A DNA stretch of 64,000 bases from Pseudomonadota bacterium (GTDB lineage Bacteria > Pseudomonadota > Alphaproteobacteria > SHVZ01), in NCBI GenBank assembly GCA_016195085.1, contig JACQAG010000094.1:1-64000 (forward strand), in the 5' to 3' direction. The notes under the pieces were generated by a model. The model did not search any database. It saw only the letters and a program-made list of their open reading frames with translations, and had not been told where the DNA came from. Position numbers and translations under genes: made by a program. Positions 27,363 to 35,459 of the stretch are shown piece by piece. The first letter of the stretch is position 1; each line of letters begins with the position of its first letter.

Positions 27363-28436
27363 TCAATTCTCGAAGCGCTTGCCCACCTGGCCCACGGTCT
27401 CCTTGGTCACGAGCTGCGCGCGCGTGTCGAGGTTGGCGGCCGCGATATGGCGATCGATTTGCAGATAGAGCTGCATGACCGGCCAAAAGCCCTGCAGGAA
27501 GGGCTGCTGGCCGAGCGCGCCCGCAAGCGCCCCCGACTTGAGCTGCTCCTGCTGCTTCGGGCCGAGGTCGAAGCCATAGGCGCAGACCTTGCCGTTCAGC
27601 TTCAGCTGTGTCACCGCGTCGCCCAGCGCCGGCGTGGTGAAGCCGTTGGCGGCGAAGGCGCCGACCACGTCCTTGCGGCTCTCGATCAAGCTCACGATCG
27701 AGCCGACGATGTTGTCCTTGTCAACGTCGATGCCGATGTTCTGCGGGCCGGCATCGACCTTGAAGTCGGCGAGGCGGTTGGCCGCCTTGAGCCCCTTCAG
27801 CACCGCCTGGAAGGCCGCGGTGATGCGGTTGTTGACCTCGACATTGCCCAAGGTCGTGGTGTTGGGAAAGATGATGGAGCCGCTTTTCACATTGTTCTTG
27901 ATCAGGCACTGCACCAAGGCCTCGCCGCCGATGGCGGCGGCCGAGGCATCCTGGCCGGTGTGGCTGATCTGCGAGCGGTTCAGGATGTTCGGATCGAAGG
28001 AGTTTGTGGTCGCCACCGGGACGCCGCGCTCGAACAGCTTCTTGACGATGTCGTCATAGGCGCCCGACTGCGGCGTCGTCATGATGACACCGTCGATGGT
28101 CGGATCGTTGATGATCTGGTTCAGGATCTGAATCTCGCGCGGAATGTCGTCGACCGGCGCTTCCGAGCCCAGCATGACGAGCTTGATGCCGACGGCGTCC
28201 GCCGCGACCTTGGCGCCGACATAGGTCGGATCGAAGAAGCCGTTGCCCGCGGTATGGGTCACGATGGCGAAGGTGAGCGGCTTGCCGCCTTTCTTGGTCG
28301 TGGGGGCTTCCTTGACCGCATCTTCGAAGCTGTAGCCGCCGACGGCCTTGGAGAGCGCGCCGGACTGGGCGTTGGCCGTAGCCGCAGCCAGCGTCATGCC
28401 GGCGGCGGCGACGGTGATCCGAATGGACAGCAACAT
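27363..28436 (-). CDS. Sugar-type ABC substrate-binding protein
   Basis: 357 residues. A Sec signal (LLSIRITVAAAGMTLAAATANA) precedes a periplasmic-binding-protein type 1 domain of the ribose/xylose class: FAIVTHTAGNGFFDPTYVG, NDPTIDGVIMTTPQ, GVPVATTNSFD and GKVCAYGFDLGP. GGGAGG stands upstream of the ATG at 28436. First gene of the importer; the sugar or polyol carried is unknown. Transcription must pass two large hairpins before the permease, a common way to make more binding protein than membrane complex. Confidence 0.88.
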   Translation of the reverse strand: MLLSIRITVAAAGMTLAAATANAQSGALSKAVGGYSFEDAVKEAPTTKKGGKPLTFAIVTHTAGNGFFDPTYVGAKVAADAVGIKLVMLGSEAPVDDIPREIQILNQIINDPTIDGVIMTTPQSGAYDDIVKKLFERGVPVATTNSFDPNILNRSQISHTGQDASAAAIGGEALVQCLIKNNVKSGSIIFPNTTTLGNVEVNNRITAAFQAVLKGLKAANRLADFKVDAGPQNIGIDVDKDNIVGSIVSLIESRKDVVGAFAANGFTTPALGDAVTQLKLNGKVCAYGFDLGPKQQEQLKSGALAGALGQQPFLQGFWPVMQLYLQIDRHIAAANLDTRAQLVTKETVGQVGKRFEN

Positions 28437-28554
28437 GTCTTCCTCCCTGTGAGCTGTATGCCGATGCTCTTGGCTCAACGAGCGCGGGTATCGAAGCATG
28501 TTCCGGCCGAGGCCACCAGCGCGAGGCCCCGGCCGTCACGCGGACGTCATTCTT

Positions 28555-28570
28555 GTGTCGCTTGCGACAC
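28555..28570. promoter_or_regulatory. 16-bp palindrome between divergent importer and VOC genes
   Basis: GTGTCGC-TT-GCGACAC is a perfect inverted repeat with 7-bp arms, placed 119 bases upstream of the binding-protein start and 47 bases upstream of the VOC gene. A candidate operator; no adjacent regulator gene identifies its protein. Confidence 0.45.
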
Positions 28571-28616
28571 GTTCTGGTTTTGTTCTAGGATGACACGTCT
28601 TGCATAGGAGGAGCCG

Positions 28617-29048
28617 ATGACCGGTATGGCGAAGGACACGCGCGCAACCGTCATTCCCGCCATGCGCTATCGCGATGCGCCGGCGGCGATCGAGTTTCTA
28701 TGCCGCGCCTTCGGCTTCGAAAAGCATCTCGTGGTCCCCGGCGAGAACGGAACCATCGCCCATGCGCAGCTTTCCTTCGGCAACGGCATGGTCATGCTGG
28801 GATCGGCGCGGGACGACGAGTATGGCCGCATGGTGAAGCCGCCGCATGAGCAGGGCGGCGCCTCCAGCCACGGCATCTATGTCGTCGTCGCCGACGCCGA
28901 CCTTCACTATGCCCGAGCCAAGGCGGCGGGAGCCAAGATCGTCCGCGATCTCGTCGATGAGGACTATGGCGGGCGCGACTACACCTGCCGCGATCCCGAA
29001 GGGCATGTCTGGACCTTCGGCACCTACGATCCCGGGGCGCATGATTGA
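28617..29048 (+). CDS. VOC-family (glyoxalase/bleomycin-resistance) protein
   Basis: 143 residues, a vicinal-oxygen-chelate fold with two beta-alpha-beta3 modules. It resembles the PhnB/glyoxalase-like subgroup: PAMRYRDAPAAIEFLCRAFGFEKH at the start and YTCRDPEGHVWTFGTY at the end, with the metal Glu in the RDPEGH segment. AGGAGG lies just before the ATG at 28617. The enzymatic role cannot be told from sequence. Confidence 0.82.
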   Translation: MTGMAKDTRATVIPAMRYRDAPAAIEFLCRAFGFEKHLVVPGENGTIAHAQLSFGNGMVMLGSARDDEYGRMVKPPHEQGGASSHGIYVVVADADLHYARAKAAGAKIVRDLVDEDYGGRDYTCRDPEGHVWTFGTYDPGAHD

Positions 29049-29083
29049 AGGAGGCACGTGACTGAGCGAAAGGAGCGCGCCGG

Positions 29084-30346
29084 TCACGCCGACACGGCCG
29101 AGGCCGCCTCGCCCGGCAGCACGCCCACGTAGCGCGCGCGGGGGCGGATGAGCTGCCCCGTCGCGTATTGCTCGATGGCATGCGCGATCCAGCCGACCGA
29201 GCGGCCGATCAGAAACAGGCCGAGCGCGGCACCCCGGGGCAAGCCGAGAGCGGAGGCGACCGCAGCACCGGCGAAATCGACGTTGGGCGGCTTCGCCACG
29301 TAGCGCGCAACCACGCCGCGCAGCCGATTGACGCGCTGGACGCGTGGGCCTTGCGGGCCCACGGCGAGCGCGTCCAGCACCGCCTTCGCCCTGGGATCGC
29401 CCGCGGGATAGAGAGGATGGCCGAAGCCCGGCACGCTTTCGCCGCGGCGCAGGCGCTCGGCCAAGGCCGCTCCGGGATCCGGGCTCCGGATGAGCTCGGC
29501 AATGAGCGCCTCGGCGCTGGCCGTGGCCCCGCCATGGCGGGGACCGGAAAGCGCGCCCAAGGCGGCGATCACCACCGCGTAGGGCGTGGCGCCGGCGGAG
29601 GCGACTGAGCGCGCCACATAGGTTGAGACATTGAGCTCGTGATCGGCGATCAGCACGAGAAAGCGCCGCACCAGATCGGCGCCGCTTCGATCGAGCTTCC
29701 AGGCGCCGGCCAGGGCCAGATGCGCCGGCACCTCCCCAGCGATCTCCCCGGGGAGGGCCTGGGAGGGGGTGATCCTCACCCCCTCCCGAAATCCACCCCC
29801 TGAGATCGCCGCCACCAACGCGCTCAGCAGGCGCGCGCCGGTCTGGATCACCGCCCCGGCCTCGGTATCGACTGCCTTGAGATCGCTCTCCGCCAACCGG
29901 ACCAGCATCGCCCGGGCGCGTTCGATGGGTGCGCTCGCCGGCGGCAGGCCCCGCAGCATCTTCGCCATGCCCGGGGGCAGCGCGACCTTGGCGAAGGGAT
30001 CCGACCCGCTGCCCACGCCCCAAAGCAGCCGCGCGATCCCTTCGAGGTCGGCGGTTGCGGCCAACTTTGTCGCATCCAGGCCGCGATAGTAATAGCGCCC
30101 GTCCTCGACCAGGCAGAGTGCGGAATCCAAGACCGGCAGATCGGCATCGAAGGGCCTGAGCGCCAGGCTCTGGGCGCGCCCGGTGTGGCGCAGCCGCTTC
30201 AAGCGCTCGACCTCGTCCGCCCGGTAGCGCCGCTCGCGGCTGCCCGGGGTCAGGGAGGACTGGATCAAGCCGCGGCTGACATAGGCATAGAGCGTCGCCG
30301 GCTTCACCCCCAGCCTGCGGCAGGCCTCGCGCGCGTTGATCAGCAT
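29084..30346 (-). CDS. Citrate synthase-family protein with N-terminal HTH domain
   Basis: 420 residues. Residues 1-55 form a MerR/excisionase-like winged helix (INAREACRRLGVKPATLYAYVSRG...RRYRADEVERLK). The remainder is a citrate synthase domain in which GPRHGGA, GFGHPLYPAGD and NVDFAGA keep the two His and the Asp of the catalytic triad. A 20-residue patch (about 180-205, GGGFREGVRITPSQALPGE) is encoded by a palindromic insertion. It may be an enzyme that also senses metabolites and regulates the divergent citrate synthase gene. The ATG at 30346 directly precedes the HTH. Confidence 0.83.
   Translation of the reverse strand: MLINAREACRRLGVKPATLYAYVSRGLIQSSLTPGSRERRYRADEVERLKRLRHTGRAQSLALRPFDADLPVLDSALCLVEDGRYYYRGLDATKLAATADLEGIARLLWGVGSGSDPFAKVALPPGMAKMLRGLPPASAPIERARAMLVRLAESDLKAVDTEAGAVIQTGARLLSALVAAISGGGFREGVRITPSQALPGEIAGEVPAHLALAGAWKLDRSGADLVRRFLVLIADHELNVSTYVARSVASAGATPYAVVIAALGALSGPRHGGATASAEALIAELIRSPDPGAALAERLRRGESVPGFGHPLYPAGDPRAKAVLDALAVGPQGPRVQRVNRLRGVVARYVAKPPNVDFAGAAVASALGLPRGAALGLFLIGRSVGWIAHAIEQYATGQLIRPRARYVGVLPGEAASAVSA
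29761..29787. repeat. Perfect palindrome inside the HTH-citrate synthase gene
   Basis: Arms 29761-29772 and 29776-29787 are exact 12-bp reverse complements around a 3-base loop. The surrounding bases (about 29740-29805) are C/G-homopolymer-rich like the dispersed repeats at 6247-6350 and 34660-34702. The reading frame is kept, so the element is translated into a glycine-rich loop. Confidence 0.7.
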
Positions 30347-30356
30347 CTCCCGCCTC

Positions 30357-30383
30357 CAATATTGATCAATATAATCAATATTG
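30357..30383. promoter_or_regulatory. AT-rich operator palindrome between two citrate synthase genes
   Basis: CAATATTGAT (30357-30366) and its exact reverse complement ATCAATATTG (30374-30383) flank a 7-base AT spacer. It begins 11 bases from the HTH-citrate synthase start and about 50 bases before the divergent citrate synthase gene. The best candidate binding protein is the HTH-fused synthase itself. Confidence 0.72.
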
Positions 30384-30409
30384 ACACACCGGACCGGCCG
30401 CCGTCTAGT
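30381..30409 (+). promoter_or_regulatory. Promoter of the citrate synthase gene
   Basis: TTGACA at 30381-30386 is a perfect -35 box, followed after 17 bases by TCTAGT at 30404-30409 as a fair -10 box. It points at the citrate synthase ATG at 30435. The -35 box overlaps the right arm of the palindrome, so a bound regulator would block RNA polymerase. Confidence 0.55.
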
Positions 30410-30434
30410 TTCGATGATCCGAAGGACGCCGCCG

Positions 30435-31769
30435 ATGCAAGACGCGATCAGCCCCCCGCGAACCGCCGAGATCGCCGATCCCAGCACGGGAACGACCGCG
30501 CGGCTCCCCGTGCTGGAGCCGAGAATGGGGCCGGCGATGTTGGATCTCCGCCGGCAGCAAGGCTCCGCCCGGCACTACAGCTTCGATCCCGGCCTGACGA
30601 TGACCGGGATCTGCCGCTCCTCCATCACCTATGTGGATGGCGAGAAGGGGCTCCTGCTTTACCGGGGCTATCCCATCGATGCGCTCGTCGCCAACGCGGA
30701 TCATCTCGAAGTCGCCTGGCTTCTCCTCAACGGCGAGCTGCCGACGCCCGAGCAGAAAGAACGCTTCGCGAGCGACATCACCCACCACACCATGGTGCAC
30801 GAGCAGCTGCACGCCATCTATCGCGGCTTCCGCCGCGATGCGCATCCGATGGCGGTCATGTGCGGAGTGGTCGGCGCCCTGTCGGCCTTCTATCACGACG
30901 GTCTCGACATCTTCGATCCGGGCAGTCGCAAGATCGCCGCGCACCGGCTCATCGCCAAGATGCCGACCATCGCCGCCATGGCGCACAAATACGCTATCGG
31001 CCAGCCTTTCATCTATCCCAGGAACGATCTGGGCTATGCCGAGAACTTCCTCAACATGCTGTTCGCGGTGCCCTGCGAGACCTACCATGTGCCGCCGGCG
31101 GCGGCGCGGGCCATCAACGCCTTCCTCATCATCCAGGCCGATCACGAGCAGAACGCCTCCACCTCGATCGTGCGCGCCGTCGGCTCCAGCCGCGCCAATC
31201 CCTATGCCTGCATCGCCGCCGGCATAGCCTCGCTCTGGGGCCCGCTCCACGGCGGCGCCAATGAGGGAGTCCTCGCGACCCTCGAAGAGATCGGCAGCGT
31301 CGAGCGCATCCCCGAGATCCTCAGGCGCGCCAAGGACAAGAACGATCCCTATCGGCTGATGGGATTCGGCCACCGGGTCTACAAGAGCTATGACCCGCGC
31401 GCCAAGGTGCTCAGGCAATTCTGCTACGAGGTGCTCGACGCCTATGACAAGCGCGAGGATCCCTTCTTCAAGCTCGCCATGGAGCTGGAACGCATCGCGC
31501 TCGAGGACGAGTATTTCGTCGAGCGCAAGCTCTATCCCAATGTCGATTTCTATTCCGGCATCATCCTCCGGACCATCGGGCTGCCGACGGCGATGTTCAC
31601 GCCCTTGTTCGCGGTCGCCCGCACGGTGGGCTGGATCGCCCATTGGATCGAGATGATCACCGATCCCGACAGCAAGATCGTGCGCCCGCGCCAGCTCTAT
31701 ATGGGCGAAGCCGAGCGCGCTTTCGTTCCCCCGGACGCCCGAACCCGGCACCAGCCGAAGGTGGGGTGA
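30435..31769 (+). CDS. gltA: Citrate synthase
   Basis: 444 residues, the size of bacterial type II hexameric citrate synthase. Catalytic His in GPLHGGANE, His in [14 protein letters not shown] and Asp in NVDFYSG are present, with the [14 protein letters not shown] block before them. It condenses oxaloacetate and acetyl-CoA in the TCA cycle; 2-methylcitrate synthase is a less likely reading. GAAGGA precedes the ATG at 30435 at suitable distance. Confidence 0.9.
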   Translation: MQDAISPPRTAEIADPSTGTTARLPVLEPRMGPAMLDLRRQQGSARHYSFDPGLTMTGICRSSITYVDGEKGLLLYRGYPIDALVANADHLEVAWLLLNGELPTPEQKERFASDITHHTMVHEQLHAIYRGFRRDAHPMAVMCGVVGALSAFYHDGLDIFDPGSRKIAAHRLIAKMPTIAAMAHKYAIGQPFIYPRNDLGYAENFLNMLFAVPCETYHVPPAAARAINAFLIIQADHEQNASTSIVRAVGSSRANPYACIAAGIASLWGPLHGGANEGVLATLEEIGSVERIPEILRRAKDKNDPYRLMGFGHRVYKSYDPRAKVLRQFCYEVLDAYDKREDPFFKLAMELERIALEDEYFVERKLYPNVDFYSGIILRTIGLPTAMFTPLFAVARTVGWIAHWIEMITDPDSKIVRPRQLYMGEAERAFVPPDARTRHQPKVG

Positions 31770-31800
31770 CCTGCGCTCATCGGCGGCAGCCGGGGCCGAC

Positions 31801-33378
31801 CTAGTTCTTCGTCATGTTCCGGAACACCGGCAGCGCCATCAGCCCGACGCCATCGAGAGTCTTCCGCCAGGCGAAGGGCGCGTCGAACTGGCCGCTCGGC
31901 ACATAGACCACCACTTCCCAGAGCCGGCGGTGGAGGGCCTCCAGCGCCGCCTTCCCAGTGCTTGCATCCTTGGCCGCGAGATACTCGGTCTTCAGGCGCA
32001 TGGCCTCGCGGTCGCAAGGCCAGCCGGCGACGTTCTTCGCCTCGCAATTGGTGTCGGCGAAGATGTTGGTCAGCGGATGGTGCATGACGCCGCCGGTGGA
32101 ATATGTGGCGAAGATGCTCCAGCTGCCGGAGTCGGGCGGGTATTTGTTGATCATCGTCGTCAGCACGCCCCAGGCCATCATCTGCAGTTCGACGCTGAAG
32201 CCGACCTCCTTCATGCGCTGGGTCAAGACCTCGACCATGCCGCCGATCGGCGCCAGCTCCTTGGTGCCGAGGATCACCACCTTCTCGCCCTTGTAGCCGG
32301 ATTCCGCCAGCATCCGCTTCGCCCGGGCGAGATCAGGCTTGGCGTAGAGCTCGGAGCCGGCGAGCGTCGCGTTGGGCGAGCCGCAGACGAAATAGGAAAG
32401 GCAGGTCGAATACCAGGCGGGATCGCCGACCGCCGCGGCCATGAACTCGCCCTGATCGACCAGCGCCGCCACCACCCGGCGAATGCGGACATCCTGGAAG
32501 GGCGGCTCGATCTGGTTCATGCGGATATTGCCGACATAGGGTAGCGGCACCAGCTTGCCGATGACGATGTCCTTGTTCTTGGCCAAGGTCGGCAGCTGAT
32601 CCAGGGCGACGGTGTCCCAGAAATCCACCTCGCCGGCGCCGAGCGCGGCCGCCACCGTCGCCGGGTCGGGAATGATGATCCACTCCACCCGGTCCACCTG
32701 GACGATTCGGGCGCCGGCGAGCCCGTCCGTCGGCTCGCTCCGCGGCTGATAGCCGGGGTTGCGGAGATAAACCACCTTGGCGCCGGGGACCCATTCGCCG
32801 CGCGCGAAGCTGAACGGCCCCGAGCCGACGATCTCGCTCACCTGGGTGTTGGCATCGGTCAGCGCGTCCTTCTCGCGCATGATCTGCGGCAACAGCGCGC
32901 CGACCGCGCCAAGCGTGAACTCGACGAAGCCATAAGGCTCGGTCAGCTTCACGCGGAAGGTGCTTTCGCTGACGACTTCGAAGCCGGCGATGACGCGGTT
33001 GAGCCTTGTGCCCAAGGTGTCGCGGGCCATCCAGCGCTTCAAGGACTGGATCACGTCCTGGGAGCGGACCGGCGATCCGTCATGGAAGCTCATGCCCGGG
33101 CGTAGCGTGAAGGTGTAGGTGAGGCGGTCGGCGGAGACGATCATCGACTCGGCCGCCATCGGCTTCACCGCGAGCTTCGAGTCCCAGGTGAGCAGCGTCT
33201 CGTAGACGAGCGCGCCATGCATCTTGGTGATGAGCGGTGTGGCCAGATGCGGGTCCAGCACGCGGAGATCGGCGTGCGGCACCACCTTGATCACCTTGGT
33301 GTCGGCGCTTGTCTCGCCCATCGCCGTCATCAGGGCGAGGAGAGCGACGCCGCCAACGACTGCCGATTTCAGCTGCAT
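31801..33378 (-). CDS. Peptide/nickel-type ABC substrate-binding protein (SBP_bac_5)
   Basis: 525 residues. A signal peptide (LKSAVVGGVALLALMTAMGETSA) is followed by a cluster-C binding protein: LRVLDPHLATP near the N-terminus, then LRPGMSFHDGSPVRSQDV, the family hallmark. The C-lobe ends with VVYVPSGQFDAPFAWRKTLDG. Ligands of such proteins are peptides, opines or glycosides. No permease or ATPase gene adjoins, so it is an orphan that must use a distant transporter. GGGAGG precedes the ATG at 33378. Confidence 0.85.
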   Translation of the reverse strand: MQLKSAVVGGVALLALMTAMGETSADTKVIKVVPHADLRVLDPHLATPLITKMHGALVYETLLTWDSKLAVKPMAAESMIVSADRLTYTFTLRPGMSFHDGSPVRSQDVIQSLKRWMARDTLGTRLNRVIAGFEVVSESTFRVKLTEPYGFVEFTLGAVGALLPQIMREKDALTDANTQVSEIVGSGPFSFARGEWVPGAKVVYLRNPGYQPRSEPTDGLAGARIVQVDRVEWIIIPDPATVAAALGAGEVDFWDTVALDQLPTLAKNKDIVIGKLVPLPYVGNIRMNQIEPPFQDVRIRRVVAALVDQGEFMAAAVGDPAWYSTCLSYFVCGSPNATLAGSELYAKPDLARAKRMLAESGYKGEKVVILGTKELAPIGGMVEVLTQRMKEVGFSVELQMMAWGVLTTMINKYPPDSGSWSIFATYSTGGVMHHPLTNIFADTNCEAKNVAGWPCDREAMRLKTEYLAAKDASTGKAALEALHRRLWEVVVYVPSGQFDAPFAWRKTLDGVGLMALPVFRNMTKN

Positions 33379-33462
33379 GGGACGCCTCCCCCAAGCGATG
33401 TCGTCATTCGTGCGGGCGACGGACACTAGCATGGCCTCGGTCTTGCCGATCTGCAGCGCCCT

Positions 33463-34602
33463 TCACCACAACCGGTCGGAGGCGATGGCGGCTCCCTCGG
33501 CCAATGAATTGAGCTTGGCGTAGACCACGTCGGGATCGACGCGGCCGACGCCGGCGAAGGTGGAAAAGCCGCAATCGGTCCCGGCCAACACCCGCTCGCG
33601 GCCGACGATCTCGGCGAAGCGGCAGATCCGTTCCGCCACCAGCTTCGGGTGCTCGACGTAGTTGGTGCAGGAGTCGATGAGCCCCGGCATCAACACCTTG
33701 TCGTCCGGCAGCTTCATTTCCTTGAACACCGCCCATTCATGGGCATGGCGGGGATTGGCCGCTTCGAAGGAGAGGATTTGCACGCGGGCCTTCAGCACGA
33801 TCGGCAGGATGCGGTCGAGATCGATGTCGCAATGATGCGGCCCCTCGTAGTTGCCCCAGCAGACATGCAGCCGGACCTGGGATGGCGGCACGTTGCGCAA
33901 GGCGTGGTTGAGGGCCTCGACATGAAGCTCGGCATGGCGGAGGAACTCATCCTCGCTGTCGGACTTGAACATCATGTGGCGGCCGACGGCCAGATCCGGC
34001 GAGTCGATCTGCAGCACCAGGCCTGCCTGGTGGATCTCCTCATATTCCGCCTGCATGGCATCGGCGAGTGCGGCCAAATAGGCCTCGTGGGTCGGATAGT
34101 GGTCGTTGGGCTGGAACATCGCGATGACGCCGGGCGAGGCCGCATTCATGAAGCCCTCGACAACGCGCTCACGTCCGAGCGCTGCCTGCAGGTTTGCGAT
34201 GTCCGCGCGCACCGGGGCGAGGTCCTTCATCCGGATCGGCCCGGTGCAGCGCGGCCGGCGGTAAAGGGGACCGCCGCCTCTGAGGGCGCGCTCCGCATAG
34301 CCGGGGAAGGCTTCGAGATCGGCGGGAATGCGTCGCGGGCTGTCTCCCTCGAAGCCGGTCAGCCGATCCTTGATGTAGGTGGCGTAGCTGATCTTGCTCA
34401 TCTCGCCATCGCTGACCACGTCGACGCCGGAGCCGGCCTGGCGCTTGACCACATCGGCGACGGCTTCGGAGATGGTCTTCTCGTAGGCGGCCGAATCGAC
34501 GGCACGGCCGGCCTCCTTGGCGAAGACGAGATCGCAGACCGCCTCTGAGCGCGGCAAGCTGCCGACATGGGTGGTAAGGATGCGATCGGTCGATAGCTTC
34601 AT
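33463..34602 (-). CDS. Cobalamin-independent methionine synthase C-terminal-like protein
   Basis: About 379 residues, similar to the catalytic barrel of MetE without its N-terminal half. It starts ILTTHVGSLPR, contains VVSDGEMSKISYATYI and LQIDSPDLA. The zinc-site-like residues are in LHVCWGNYEGPHHCDIDL and near AGTDCGFSTF, the MetE His/Cys/Cys set. Stand-alone proteins of this kind are thought to transfer methyl groups from other donors such as methylated corrinoids; some act in catabolism. The ATG at 34602 gives the conserved start. Confidence 0.8.
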   Translation of the reverse strand: MKLSTDRILTTHVGSLPRSEAVCDLVFAKEAGRAVDSAAYEKTISEAVADVVKRQAGSGVDVVSDGEMSKISYATYIKDRLTGFEGDSPRRIPADLEAFPGYAERALRGGGPLYRRPRCTGPIRMKDLAPVRADIANLQAALGRERVVEGFMNAASPGVIAMFQPNDHYPTHEAYLAALADAMQAEYEEIHQAGLVLQIDSPDLAVGRHMMFKSDSEDEFLRHAELHVEALNHALRNVPPSQVRLHVCWGNYEGPHHCDIDLDRILPIVLKARVQILSFEAANPRHAHEWAVFKEMKLPDDKVLMPGLIDSCTNYVEHPKLVAERICRFAEIVGRERVLAGTDCGFSTFAGVGRVDPDVVYAKLNSLAEGAAIASDRLW

Positions 34603-34659
34603 GGCGATGACGGTCCGCATGGGCGCCCGGGTGCAGGCATCACGCCCGGTTTACCCCTG

Positions 34660-34702
34660 CTCCTCCCCCGGTTGCGCCGGACAAGGTGCGCCCGGGGAGG
34701 AG
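34660..34702. repeat. C/G-rich inverted repeat upstream of parDE
   Basis: CTCCTCCCCC (from 34660) pairs with CGGGGAGGAG (to 34702) around a loop that itself contains GTTGCGCC/GGTGCGCC symmetry. It lies between the reverse MetE-like gene and the forward toxin-antitoxin pair. Similar in style to the repeats at 6247-6350. Confidence 0.45.
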
Positions 34703-34787
34703 CCGGATCAAGAATGGGCTCCCCCAATGCTCGACCCCGAACGCCGCTTCCCCGGCCAGAATCCTTGAGTACTCTCGCCGTAGATCT

Positions 34788-34808
34788 TAGTATGACAGTG
34801 TCATATTA
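34788..34808. promoter_or_regulatory. ParD operator palindrome
   Basis: The core TATGACA-G-TGTCATA (34791-34805) is a perfect inverted repeat, and the flanks extend it with one mismatch. It lies 26 bases before the antitoxin start. Ribbon-helix-helix antitoxins bind such short palindromes over their own promoter. Confidence 0.65.
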
Positions 34809-34834
34809 GGATGACCCGCATAGGAACGCATTCG

Positions 34835-35113
34835 ATGCCCCGTTCGAGCCGACCGATCACCGTCACGCTGGGCGATCTTCAACGACGTGTCGAGGCACGG
34901 GTGAAGTCGGGCGCCTATGCCTCGGCCAGCGAGGTCATTCGGGCGGCGGTCCGCGCGCTTGATCGTGAAGAGGCCGCCGTCACCGACTGGCTAAGGCAAC
35001 GCGTGGACGAGGCGCTCGACGACGCGCGGCCCAGCATTCCGGCGCGCGAGGTGTTCAAGCGGCTTCGCGATCATCATGGCCGGCAAACGAAGACCCAGCG
35101 GCAAAAGGCTTAA
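34835..35113 (+). CDS. parD: ParD-like ribbon-helix-helix antitoxin
   Basis: 92 residues. PITVTLGDLQRRVEARVKSGAYASASEVIRAAVRALDREE is the ParD/CopG-like N-terminal RHH domain, with the SASEVIR helix. The acidic-to-basic C-terminal tail would wrap the toxin. The ATG at 34835 has AGGAA upstream; an ATG at 34811 is too close to its only candidate site. Represses its own operon via the palindrome at 34788-34808. Confidence 0.82.
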   Translation: MPRSSRPITVTLGDLQRRVEARVKSGAYASASEVIRAAVRALDREEAAVTDWLRQRVDEALDDARPSIPAREVFKRLRDHHGRQTKTQRQKA

Positions 35114-35417
35114 GGTCGGTTTTCGGCCGCAGGCGGAATCCGATTTATTCGGTCTATACGAGTATATCGCCAACGAAGCGGGCCTCGCCGTGGCGGGGGC
35201 CTATATCGAGCGCATCGAGAAGGCGTGTTTGGCGCTCGAAATCTTCCCGCTCCGGGGTACGGCGCGGGACGACATTCGTCCTGGGTTGCGGACGATGGGG
35301 TTCGAGCGCCGAGCAACGATCGTGTTCCGTGTATCGACGGAAGACGTGACCATCGTCCGCATTTTCTATGGCGGACAGGACTTCGAACGCGCCCTAAAGC
35401 ACCCGAGCGACGAGTGA
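35076..35417 (+). CDS. parE: ParE/RelE-superfamily toxin
   Basis: 113 residues. After a basic leader, VGFRPQAESDLFGLYEYIANEAG...AYIERIEKACLALEIFPLRGTARDD...RRATIVFRVS...VTIVRIFYGGQDFE is the ParE pattern. ParE toxins inhibit DNA gyrase; RelE-type mRNA cleavage is less likely because the typical catalytic residues are lacking. It overlaps parD by 38 bases, longer than usual, so a downstream start is conceivable, though no good codon is seen there. Confidence 0.82.
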   Translation: MAGKRRPSGKRLKVGFRPQAESDLFGLYEYIANEAGLAVAGAYIERIEKACLALEIFPLRGTARDDIRPGLRTMGFERRATIVFRVSTEDVTIVRIFYGGQDFERALKHPSDE

Positions 35418-35459
35418 CTTGGCGGCCTCAGCGGCGCTTCACCGCCAACGTGATCCCGC

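Noticed and set aside
30405-31751. 448-codon reverse frame opposite gltA
   Set aside because: Shadow; gltA has all catalytic residues and a promoter.
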